Positions 56,370-64,000 of a stretch of 64,000 nt of DNA are shown piece after piece. A program made the translations under genes and the position numbers. Below the pieces are notes generated by a model. That model was given only the letters and a program-made list of their open reading frames with translations, was not told where the DNA came from and did no database searches. Every line of letters begins with the position of its first letter. The stretch's first letter is position 1. Origin of the DNA: CAYUWG01 sp964448285 (GTDB taxonomy: Bacteria > Bacteroidota > Ignavibacteria > SZUA-365); the NCBI GenBank assembly GCA_964448285.1, contig CAYUWG010000015.1:4814-68813 (forward strand), in the 5' to 3' direction.

Positions 56370-57062
56370 TCACATCACTCCCGCTGGTAGTTGAATGATG
56401 CCCGCAAGCACGCCGAAAGGGATGGAGAGAAATCCGATGACGATGATCAAGGCAACGGCCAATCCCGTCTTTTCGATGATGGGCGTGAATCGCGGATGGT
56501 TGATCCCGAGCGTTTGAAACGTGCTCGCAATCGCATGTGTCAGGTGAAAACCGAGCAGCAACATTGCCAGCGCATACACGAGGGAGATCGGAACGTTCTG
56601 ATATCCGAGGATGATCATCGAGTACACGTCGTGCCGTCCGAGCGCGTCGGTCAGGTGGTAGTGGGAAGGATTCGTCGAGCCGAACGTGAGGTGGAGGAGA
56701 TGGTACACGAGAAACGCGAAGATCGTGCTTCCGGAGAGCATCATCGTGCGCGACGTGAGGGTTGCCCTGACCCATTGCTTTTTCGCATACGCAACGGGGC
56801 GTGCGCTCATGTTCAGGAGTTTCAGACGAATGGATGTGAACACGTGAAGGATGAATGAAAGCAGCAATACGAGACGAACGAACCACAGGAGCGCTCCCAT
56901 GCTTTGAAGCGTTGCGGCATAGGTGTTCATCTTGTCCTGGCCGATGAACATTTGAAGATTTCCGGCCATGTGCCCGAAAAGAAAGAGCACGAGGATCAGA
57001 CCCGTCGCTGCCATGACAACCTTGCTCAGGATGGTTGATTTGAGAAAGCGTAACATGGGCAT
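56370..57062 (-). CDS. sdhC: Succinate dehydrogenase cytochrome b subunit (b558 family)
   Basis: Starting at 57062 (or the next ATG at 57056) gives about 230 residues with five membrane helices. Candidate heme His residues lie in LFGHMAGN, SFILHVFTS, VYHLLHLTF and LGFHLTHAI, as in the di-heme b558 single-subunit anchors of Bacteroidota and epsilon-type enzymes. It passes electrons to menaquinone. It opens the SDH operon; no strong promoter was recognised upstream. Confidence 0.94.
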   Translation of the reverse strand: MPMLRFLKSTILSKVVMAATGLILVLFLFGHMAGNLQMFIGQDKMNTYAATLQSMGALLWFVRLVLLLSFILHVFTSIRLKLLNMSARPVAYAKKQWVRATLTSRTMMLSGSTIFAFLVYHLLHLTFGSTNPSHYHLTDALGRHDVYSMIILGYQNVPISLVYALAMLLLGFHLTHAIASTFQTLGINHPRFTPIIEKTGLAVALIIVIGFLSIPFGVLAGIIQLPAGVM

Positions 57063-57258
57063 AATGAAATGATGAAATGGAACGGAAAGCGGCAATCGTC
57101 CGGCACGTGAGCCTCAGCTCACCGAGAGAACGATTTCCCTCTTGTTAGAATTGCTTGCGAAGAACGATGTGAACAGTACTCAGCAGTCACGGCCACAAAT
57201 TAGCACCGGGCATCAGACTGTACAATGATGTTTTTCACCAAACACGATGATTGTGGGA

Positions 57259-57286
57259 TAAAAAAACCCCGCATGAATGCGAGGTT
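57259..57286 (-). terminator. Intrinsic terminator downstream of a fibre-gene relic
   Basis: Read on the minus strand, AACCTCGCAT pairs with ATGCGGGGTT (one G-U pair) and runs into a TTTTTT tract. It lies about 70 bases past the end of the relic at 57358-57569 and would stop minus-strand transcripts from the lipoprotein genes before they reach sdhC. Confidence 0.75.
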
Positions 57287-57357
57287 AAGTCAGGTCGATA
57301 CGAAGCTTCCGCTATCATTTCAGCATGGTCATCGTTTTGGTTAGCACCGTGTTTCCA

Positions 57358-57569
57358 AAGCGTCTTCCCTATGATGCATCCGGGGTTCCCGTGAACGACG
57401 ACGCGATCTCCCTTCATTGCGTGACCGGCGCGGGAAGACGTCACGACGATATCGCCGATTCCGATGGGATCACTCCGATGACGCCGAGCGGAAGATGCGA
57501 CGAGTGGTCCGCATCGTGCGGAAGCTCCGTGAGGAGGACGCCGGGTTTCGTTGCATACACTCCCGCAAC
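57358..57569 (-). pseudogene. Decayed copy of the 3' end of the fibre gene at 60135-62216
   Basis: These 212 bases match 60192-60431 closely (only scattered substitutions) but lack 28 bases corresponding to 60300-60327 (or an equivalent register), which shifts the frame. The remaining readable part keeps TSSRAGHAMKGDR and HGNPGCIIGK, the fibre protein's C-terminal phrases, then runs into unrelated sequence instead of the normal ending. The rest of the fibre gene is absent here. It lies on the same strand as the intact copy. Confidence 0.85.
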
Positions 57570-57670
57570 TGATTCGTTTTGTTCTGTGAGAGCAGTTATC
57601 AATCCGAAAGATCTTTTTGTCGATGTAATAGGTCGTGCTTTCTCACCGGCTTAATATTCGCATATCCTTC

Positions 57671-58789
57671 CTACTTCCCGTGTATAATCAGTGATCTCTG
57701 AATCCCATCGTATAGATTTGCAACGATAAAGACTTCTTCTTCCGTGCACCATATATCCAACAGGTTTACATTTGACCACTTTGGTAGTACGATCTCTTGC
57801 CAATCCTGTCCATTAAAATGCCATAGATGCTCAGATGAAATGGTGAAACCAATGATAAACAGATTTCTCTCAGATGTCCCGAAGCACCGCCCTATAGAAT
57901 GTGAAAACTCTTTCATCAGCTCCCACCGACCACCGATTAACCTGTAAAAGCTCTTTTCTCCAATGGAGAATAATTGGCCCCAAGGGCTCATCCACAGACC
58001 ACGATAGCCCCATTTCTCGTCTGTTTTTAAGCCCGTCCAGTACTTTATGGAATCCTTTAAACTCCAACTTATCCCATCATAATGCATGAAGTATTTGTCG
58101 AATCTTCTAATCGGTTCATCTTCATAAACAGCAATACCGTAGATATCATCATATCGAATTCCCGCGAGGCTTGCCAGCCAAAATCTTCCGCTTGCTGTTT
58201 TGTTCTCGATGGGAAACGAGACGGAATCTTTGTTCCAGAACCAATTCTTCAGATGCCATATTTTCCCTGTGTTGTCTGATAACATAACGTCCTGGAAACC
58301 TAATCCGACCATTGATGTGAATTCAGTTGTGTCAGGGTGCGGTATTTTACTCCAAACTGTACCGTTATACATGATGAGTATGCCTTGACCCGCGTACCGA
58401 TTACCCCTTCTGACAAGCTCATCACCATAGCACCATAGATCATGATTGGAAGAACCCGTAATACCTCGCAGGGAAAAGGCGCCTGGTATTGTCCCACCGT
58501 AATTCACACCCAGTGTTACGTTTGACCATTTATCTCCATCGTAGTGCCACATAAGACCCTGACTCCCAATCTCGTTGTGACCTACCACATAGACGTCCTT
58601 CGCACTGAAACCATAAATCCTCGACATTAATGTCTGAATACTGCCGGGAAAAGCTATTGTGTCGATTGTCCAGGTATAGTTTCGTTTGCCAGGTGCTGGT
58701 TTAACGGGCTCTTCATCAGAGCAAGCGACAATCGCAAACAACCAACAGACATTGAGAAGTAGCAACAAACGAATTACAGTTTTTGTCAT
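57671..58789 (-). CDS. Lipoprotein with beta-propeller-like repeats, first of a related pair
   Basis: ATG 58789 (residue 5 of the longest frame) gives 372 residues with a lipoprotein signal (FAIVACSDEEP). The body has repeated strands of the form D-V-Y-V-V-G...W-H-Y-D-G-x-x-W (for example GLMWHYDGDKWSN, YFMHYDGISWSL, LWHFNGQDWQE), which look like a propeller reading out a value and a WxxG edge. The next gene upstream encodes a similar protein. DNA here seems lower in G+C than around it. No function is suggested by the sequence. Confidence 0.78.
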   Translation of the reverse strand: MTKTVIRLLLLLNVCWLFAIVACSDEEPVKPAPGKRNYTWTIDTIAFPGSIQTLMSRIYGFSAKDVYVVGHNEIGSQGLMWHYDGDKWSNVTLGVNYGGTIPGAFSLRGITGSSNHDLWCYGDELVRRGNRYAGQGILIMYNGTVWSKIPHPDTTEFTSMVGLGFQDVMLSDNTGKIWHLKNWFWNKDSVSFPIENKTASGRFWLASLAGIRYDDIYGIAVYEDEPIRRFDKYFMHYDGISWSLKDSIKYWTGLKTDEKWGYRGLWMSPWGQLFSIGEKSFYRLIGGRWELMKEFSHSIGRCFGTSERNLFIIGFTISSEHLWHFNGQDWQEIVLPKWSNVNLLDIWCTEEEVFIVANLYDGIQRSLIIHGK

Positions 58790-58812
58790 TGCGGTGCACA
58801 TCCGTCATTCCA

Positions 58813-59946
58813 TCAACGTCGAATAATGGTAATGATCGCTTTTTGATCGATCGTGGATCCTACCGTCATGAATATTCCAGCTTTGTAGTCATTTGAAAAC
58901 AAAATACCGGCTTCAGGGATACTCCATGATTTCCATCGTACTCCGTTATAGTGAGCGACCAATCCGAAATCTCCGGAAACAAACACGTCATTATTTTTGA
59001 CGCCTCTTATTCGTCGTGTATAGTACAGTGGAATTGATTCCTGTTCGCTCCATTCTTCATGCTCATTTCGAATAAAGACACCACCACCAGCAGTATATAT
59101 CCTCTTCTGCTCAGAGAACCATATTGAATGAATCCTTCTGTCTGATCGCCAGAGAATAGAATCGATCCGCCCTGTTGGATATACCCTGAGAATGCGTCTT
59201 TCACTTATTTCGTATGTATTTGACACAGCACACAACACTACATCCTCCCTTGCTTTTTCATCGTACGAGCCCCATATGTCCTGTATATCGGCCGCTGTGC
59301 CACTGTTTATTCGTCGCCACTCGGTACCATTGTAATGAGCGATTCCTCCACCTCTCCCTACTACAAAGAGATTTGAACTTGAAGGACCCCAAAGTTTATC
59401 TGCGGATTCATTTGGGTTCAGTATTCCGTTAGGATTTGTAGGTGACTTTGAAATTTGGTGCATACTAAGAAAATCGCTTCGTCCATCCCAACGAAACACA
59501 TCTCCCCATGCTATCCACACTTCGCTTTCTGAAAATGCGAAAATACCTGTTGCCCTGATCGATACGGAACCGCTTGGATACCTTGCTGTGATTCGTTTAA
59601 GCTTCCAAGTCTTTCCATCCCAAATCGCTAACCCATAGGGTGGGTGTTCAACATTCCCTACGCTGTCTTTCTTGAAGATCTCACCAACCGCATAGGCAAG
59701 CGTGTCATTGACAACAGCAACGTCAGAGAGCAAGCTTCCCAATTCACCAAGAATGAATGTCTCTTGCGAAAACTTCTGGCTCGTGGTGTCAGGCCCTGAC
59801 TGAGCGGGCTTTACAGGGTCATCAGAGCAGGCGGATGGAAGTAGCACCGCAGAAGAAATGAGAGAAATGCAGAGCAGACGTGCTATGGCTGGTGTCAGTA
59901 ATGAACCTTCTAACATCCTTACTTTGCTCTGATAACGCTTTGTCAT
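58813..59946 (-). CDS. Lipoprotein with beta-propeller-like repeats, second of a related pair
   Basis: The 377-residue frame starts at 59946 (alternative ATG 59916, M11, which gives a more usual signal length). The lipobox is LPSACSDDPVKP, whose DDPVKPA tail is almost the same as the DEEPVKPA of the neighbour. Repeats such as YGLAIWDGKTWKL, GGIAHYNGTEWRR and GLVAHYNGVRWKS mark the same propeller-like fold. It ends 23 bases before the start of the other copy, so the two are probably one transcript. Likely surface- or periplasm-facing lipoproteins of unknown role. Confidence 0.78.
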   Translation of the reverse strand: MTKRYQSKVRMLEGSLLTPAIARLLCISLISSAVLLPSACSDDPVKPAQSGPDTTSQKFSQETFILGELGSLLSDVAVVNDTLAYAVGEIFKKDSVGNVEHPPYGLAIWDGKTWKLKRITARYPSGSVSIRATGIFAFSESEVWIAWGDVFRWDGRSDFLSMHQISKSPTNPNGILNPNESADKLWGPSSSNLFVVGRGGGIAHYNGTEWRRINSGTAADIQDIWGSYDEKAREDVVLCAVSNTYEISERRILRVYPTGRIDSILWRSDRRIHSIWFSEQKRIYTAGGGVFIRNEHEEWSEQESIPLYYTRRIRGVKNNDVFVSGDFGLVAHYNGVRWKSWSIPEAGILFSNDYKAGIFMTVGSTIDQKAIITIIRR

Positions 59947-60134
59947 TCCGTGTTTCTCATATTCAGTGCGATGTTACCACGGATAGCTTAATCACTAAAA
60001 GTCCGAACGGATTTATGATGGCTGGTTAGATATAATCAACAAATCTGAATGAGAATGACTTTAAATGATAGAAATCACCTTGCTATCATCATCACAGTTT
60101 TTCTTCCGTCGCGTCTCCGGATGCGATCACTCTC

Positions 60135-62216
60135 TCACCGCACGTTCACAAGAACGCGAATGCGTCCGGCCCCGGCGCCGACGAACGGCTCAAGCGCCTT
60201 TCCGATGATGCATCCGGGTTTCCCGTGAACGACGTCGCGATCTCCCTTCATTGCGTGACCGGCGCGGGAAGACGTCACGACGATATCGCCGATTCCGATC
60301 GGACCGTTTTCATCGCATACTTTCGTTGGGATCACTCCGATGACGCCAAGCGGAACATGCGACGAGTGGTCCGCATCGTGCGGAAGCTCCGTGAGGAGGA
60401 CGCCGGGTTTCGTTGCATACACTCCCGCAACCAACGTTGAATACGGCTCCCGGGAATGCGTCACGGTTCGCACCCGTTTCTGGGATAACACCAGCACGTC
60501 GCCGGGTTCGTACGCGCTTCGTTCTCCTTCCACTTCGAACGCCTCGGCGATGTCCGCTCCTCCGGTCTGCGTCCCGCCGTTGAAGAAACCTTTGCCGGAA
60601 GAATCGATCCTCGCTGCTGCGGTCAGAGGACCCGCGACGTGGCGACGACGAAACGTCGCGATATCCGCACCGGTCGCATCGACCTGAAGCGCAACACCCT
60701 CGCCGCGATGTTCTATCTCGACCGCAGGCTTCGTATTCGCCGTATCGCGCGCCTGAAACCGCGCAGCCGATGTCTTGCTCCCTTGCATTGAAGCCGCAAA
60801 CAATACCGGCTCCGTGAGCGCTCCACGGTCCGTACTCTTCGTCAACACTGCCGCCGAACCGCCGCCATCTGCGCTCGCATCGATGGCGGGGATGCCGTTC
60901 GCCTTCGTGGTGATTCGCAGGGCGGTACGCGTCGCTCCCGTATCGCGCACGTCCAACCGCACTAAACTGCCGGCCAGCGCAGCGCTCGAGTCGATAAGCT
61001 CGAACGGTGATCCGGGTGCTTTCGTCACGGCGCTGAACGGCAGCGTCATGCCGTCGGCTCTCCAACCGACGCTGCTTCCGTTGTAGTTGAGGACTTCGCC
61101 GCTCGACGCTCCCGTGAGATCGATTTTGTTCAGCGCGACGCCCTGGTCGGCAATGGCATTTCCGGCAACCGCGCCTGCGGCAATCTTCGCGCTCGTCACC
61201 GCGCTGTCGGCAAGCTTGGAACTCGTTACGGCGGCGTTGGAAAGCTTGCTCATCGTTACGGCACTGTCTGCCAGCTTCGCGGACGTTACCGCGCTATCGG
61301 CAATCTTCGAAGTCCGCACTGCGTTCGCTGCGATGAGTGGAAACGGATACCGTCCCGACAGGTCGCCGCCGGCGTTCCCTTTCGGCGGAAGCGAATCCGG
61401 GATAACTCCCGCTGCGATGTTGATCGCAGTCACCGGGCCATTCGGCGAAACGATATCGAGCTTCCCATCCAGGTTCATGACCGTCTTCACGCCGCTATCG
61501 ACGGGCGATTGCACGATGATCGTATCACCCTGTGCATCGACCGTCGTTCCTCCGGCACCTGTAAAGACAACCGCATCCGTTTTGCCGTTCACGGAACGCA
61601 CCGCGCTGCCCGGCGCAAGCTTCGCGCCGGTAACGGATGCGTTCGCGATATGCGACGATGATATGGAACCATCGGCAATTTTCGTTGCACTGACGGCGCC
61701 GCTTTTGATCTCATTTCCTCCGACGCTGTTCGCGGCGAGTTCGAGGTTCGTCACCGGACCGGCTGGATTCGTGATTGCGATGGAACCGTTCGTGCTTTCA
61801 ACGCTTCGCAGAAAGCCCGTCGCATTCGGATCGATGCTCATCGCGACTTCCGCTACGTTTGCGCGGAAGGCATACGGTGCCGCGGTCAGCGGCATACGCG
61901 GCGCCATCTCGATCCCGCCATCGACGATGACGCCGAGGAAATACGCCCGGTCGAACGCTATCGACGCTGGCAGGGGAGATACCGAACCGATGATCGCATT
62001 GAAGATACCCTTCACGACGGGAACGGCCTGCGTTTCCGTGAAGATGGGCGTAGGCGCATTGAGATTGTCGTAGAGCTTGAGCGTGATGAGATGATTTCCA
62101 TCGGGGAGCAGGTTGCCCGCTGCATCGGTGAGAATACCCTGGTAGCTGATGGTTCGCGGAATTTGACCGAATGCTACTGCCGAAAAGACGAGAAGAACAG
62201 TGATGATAGTACGCAT
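60135..62216 (-). CDS. Tail-fibre-like surface protein, third member of the fibre family
   Basis: ATG 62216, with GAAAGG about seven bases upstream, gives 693 residues and a signal peptide (ending VAFGQ); the frame open to 62246 adds ten residues without a signal. The first ~120 residues (IPRTISYQGILTD, AYFLGVIVDGG) match the two plus-strand fibre proteins. The middle has DSAVTSAKLAD repeats and GGDLSGRYPFP. The last ~150 residues differ: GGADIAEAFEVEG, EPGDVLVLS, LVAGVYATKPGV and GPIGIGDIVVTS, a module seen on various fibre-like proteins. No T9SS domain or S74 signature. A partial, decayed copy of its 3' end lies at 57358-57569. Confidence 0.86.
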   Translation of the reverse strand: MRTIITVLLVFSAVAFGQIPRTISYQGILTDAAGNLLPDGNHLITLKLYDNLNAPTPIFTETQAVPVVKGIFNAIIGSVSPLPASIAFDRAYFLGVIVDGGIEMAPRMPLTAAPYAFRANVAEVAMSIDPNATGFLRSVESTNGSIAITNPAGPVTNLELAANSVGGNEIKSGAVSATKIADGSISSSHIANASVTGAKLAPGSAVRSVNGKTDAVVFTGAGGTTVDAQGDTIIVQSPVDSGVKTVMNLDGKLDIVSPNGPVTAINIAAGVIPDSLPPKGNAGGDLSGRYPFPLIAANAVRTSKIADSAVTSAKLADSAVTMSKLSNAAVTSSKLADSAVTSAKIAAGAVAGNAIADQGVALNKIDLTGASSGEVLNYNGSSVGWRADGMTLPFSAVTKAPGSPFELIDSSAALAGSLVRLDVRDTGATRTALRITTKANGIPAIDASADGGGSAAVLTKSTDRGALTEPVLFAASMQGSKTSAARFQARDTANTKPAVEIEHRGEGVALQVDATGADIATFRRRHVAGPLTAAARIDSSGKGFFNGGTQTGGADIAEAFEVEGERSAYEPGDVLVLSQKRVRTVTHSREPYSTLVAGVYATKPGVLLTELPHDADHSSHVPLGVIGVIPTKVCDENGPIGIGDIVVTSSRAGHAMKGDRDVVHGKPGCIIGKALEPFVGAGAGRIRVLVNVR

Positions 62217-62513
62217 GGAACACCTTTCGTTGAACGTGGAATCCATTCCTCATGAAAACTTAGAGGTCTGTGAGCGGACAAGCAAGGAAACGCGCAGAGA
62301 AAAGAATCTCATGAACCGGAAGTCCGCTAAAGCAAAACGTCATCCCCATGTACGATGCATCCTTTCAATGAGTCCATCCACCTCAGATTCGATCTCAGAA
62401 AAAGAAGCGAATCCTTGCATCGCAAGCTTGGAATAAATAGGTTGTTATGCGTTAGGGCAAACACGATCGTTCAACCATCCGAAAGGATTTCTCTCTTCAC
62501 AAATGGAGTTTTT

Positions 62514-64000
62514 ATGAATTTTCACTACACCATTTTCCGATACTTCACACTCATGCTTTTCATGAGTGTCAGCACACTGTATTCCCAACCTCGGTGGGAA
62601 CCGACAGATGGTCCCTACGGAGGGCGCATTTTCGCACTCCGCGTTCTCGGCAACCAGCATGTCCTTGCCGGTACCAGCGATGGCGGAGTTTATCGCTCGA
62701 CCGACGATGGGAGAACGTGGAAATACGATGGCCTTGCGATGAGTACGGTCCGAACGATTATCGAAAGTTCGAACGGACGAATCTTTGCAGGGCTTCAGCA
62801 AGGCTTGATGATTTCATCGGACAATGGCAGTACATGGAATAACACCCAGGTGCAGCATAGCGGATTCGGGCTTGCGGCCAATGCATCCGGGCACATTTAC
62901 ATTGGAGGTTGGGGCGAAATGAGCCGCTCTACGGATGACGGCGCAACGTGGAATTCTGTCGGCATTGGAATTACCTCGCCGTACATCGATGAATTATTGA
63001 TCACAAATACGGGGACCATTTTAGCTGGACTGTATCCCAATGCCGGCGTCAATAACGGAGGATTATATCGCTCTACCGATAATGGAACGACATGGCAACT
63101 CGCCGACGCGCGTTTCGGTGGCTCGGGGGTCGAAGCTATCGTACAACGCGGTACGACGATATATGCGGCGTCTAATCAGAACGGAGTTGCTCGTTCAACG
63201 GATGATGGCGCGACGTGGACGTTCCCGTCATCGACGTTGAATGCAACCAACATAGTCTCACTTCTTTTTCTCGATGATCGAAATGCGATTGCGGGAAATG
63301 GCGTGGGTCATCTTCTCAGAAGCAGCGATGCCGGTGAGACGTGGACGATTGCGTTCTCACTTCCCGGGCAACCGAGCATCTTTTCTCTCGACCGTTTGAA
63401 TTCCGGAACGCTGCTCGCAGGGACAAACTTTGGCGGTATCTATCGTTCGACGGATAACGGCTCGACGTGGACTCTCTCCAGCGACGGTTTGACGAGTATC
63501 GAACCCGCAAGCATGGCCATCAATTCCAAAGGTGAGGTTCATGCGTCGTTCAGTATCAGTGGGAATCAGGGAGCGATACAAAAAACTTCGGATCAGGGTC
63601 AAAGCTGGACGGAAATTCAAAATCCGCCTTCGGGGGCACCACTGCTTGCATTCGGGCCCTCTGATGAACTGTACGTCATGAGTTATGCCGGAGGACCGTT
63701 TTATACTGTGGACAACGGCGCAACATGGACTTCCGATAGTGTCGGTGCCCCGCGTATTTATTATTCCGCCTTCGCAGTCAGCCGGCAACGGGATATCGCA
63801 GTCGGTGGGTATAGCGGTGAACTCTTCCTGCGAAGAGCCGGCGAAACCCAGTGGTTGAACCTCACGGGGAAAGCGGGCTCCTCACAGATTTTCTCACTCT
63901 CCTTCATCGGGTCAACCTTGTTCGTCTGCACGGGGAACAATGGATTGCATCGGACTAAGGACAAAGGAGTAACGTTCGAAAAACTTACGAACGGCATGAA
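62514..64000 (+). CDS. Secreted BNR/Asp-box repeat protein (3' end outside window)
   Basis: The frame starts at ATG 62514 (TGGAG five bases upstream) and stays open to the window end, so at least 495 residues are encoded. A signal peptide ends near TLYSQ. About ten Asp boxes (STDDGRTW, SSDNGSTW, STDDGATW, STDNGTTW, SSDAGETW, TVDNGATW) occur at ~45-residue spacing, typical of Ycf48/sialidase-like propellers used in many Bacteroidota exported proteins. A C-terminal T9SS domain would be expected but is not visible. It is divergent from the third fibre gene, 267 bases apart. Confidence 0.88.
   Translation, partial: MNFHYTIFRYFTLMLFMSVSTLYSQPRWEPTDGPYGGRIFALRVLGNQHVLAGTSDGGVYRSTDDGRTWKYDGLAMSTVRTIIESSNGRIFAGLQQGLMISSDNGSTWNNTQVQHSGFGLAANASGHIYIGGWGEMSRSTDDGATWNSVGIGITSPYIDELLITNTGTILAGLYPNAGVNNGGLYRSTDNGTTWQLADARFGGSGVEAIVQRGTTIYAASNQNGVARSTDDGATWTFPSSTLNATNIVSLLFLDDRNAIAGNGVGHLLRSSDAGETWTIAFSLPGQPSIFSLDRLNSGTLLAGTNFGGIYRSTDNGSTWTLSSDGLTSIEPASMAINSKGEVHASFSISGNQGAIQKTSDQGQSWTEIQNPPSGAPLLAFGPSDELYVMSYAGGPFYTVDNGATWTSDSVGAPRIYYSAFAVSRQRDIAVGGYSGELFLRRAGETQWLNLTGKAGSSQIFSLSFIGSTLFVCTGNNGLHRTKDKGVTFEKLTNGM

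Overview
The window looks like chromosomal DNA of a free-living Gram-negative bacterium from the Bacteroidota/Chlorobiota side of the tree, most plausibly an Ignavibacteria- or Kapabacteria-like lineage. This is inferred from content: many secreted proteins end in type IX secretion (T9SS) type A sorting domains (Y/F-PNP motif, then a GxYxYRL-like end). There is also a Bacteroidota-type SdhC-SdhA-SdhB set, a fused alpha/beta E1 dehydrogenase, an aminosugar-kinase/RapZ fusion and a SUF iron-sulfur operon. No rRNA, confident tRNA, CRISPR array, transposase or integrase was seen.

Region 1 (1-21.7 kb, + strand) is a surface/secretome island. It holds a 5'-truncated S8 protease with BNR and five FN3 domains, a BNR/sialidase-like protein, a beta-helix protein, a GH10 xylanase with an N-terminal carbohydrate-binding module, a 1478-residue RHS/YD protein and a Cadherin-like/ASH-like protein with one orphan YD repeat. 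Two large paralogous tail-fibre-like proteins follow (one with YadA-like heads and an S74-type intramolecular chaperone), then a small T9SS protein.

Region 2 (21.8-27.9 kb) holds two sodium-coupled amino-acid transporters (AGCS and NSS), an S66 LD-carboxypeptidase and an S9 peptidase. Region 3 (27.9-35 kb) is a SUF operon, sufB-C-D-S-U-T, then a bacilliredoxin and an Rrf2 regulator, with a candidate promoter in front and a terminator behind. Region 4 (35-38 kb) holds two tandem paralogous T9SS proteins of unknown function.

Region 5 (38-48 kb) starts with a membrane PDZ-GAF-PP2C phosphatase, a STAS protein and a DUF885 lipoprotein. It continues with an AmgK-like kinase fused to a RapZ C-terminal domain, a MurU-like nucleotidyltransferase, a YjbR protein and the fused E1 enzyme. 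Region 6 (48-53.6 kb) is mixed: strong stem-loops, a four-helix-bundle protein, a PD-(D/E)XK-like protein, a beta-barrel protein, a short methyltransferase-like relic, a T9SS SGNH-like protein and an SSS transporter. Region 7 (53.7-57.1 kb) encodes succinate dehydrogenase/fumarate reductase.

Region 8 (57.1-64 kb) contains a third fibre paralogue, a decayed copy of its 3' end, and between them two related lipoprotein genes with seemingly lower G+C. It ends in a BNR-repeat secreted protein that runs off the window. The most unusual features are the modular fibre family with exchangeable C-termini, the RHS tip that resembles a broken subtilase, the kinase-RapZ fusion next to a sugar-phosphate nucleotidyltransferase, and the small repeats and relics in the intergenic DNA.
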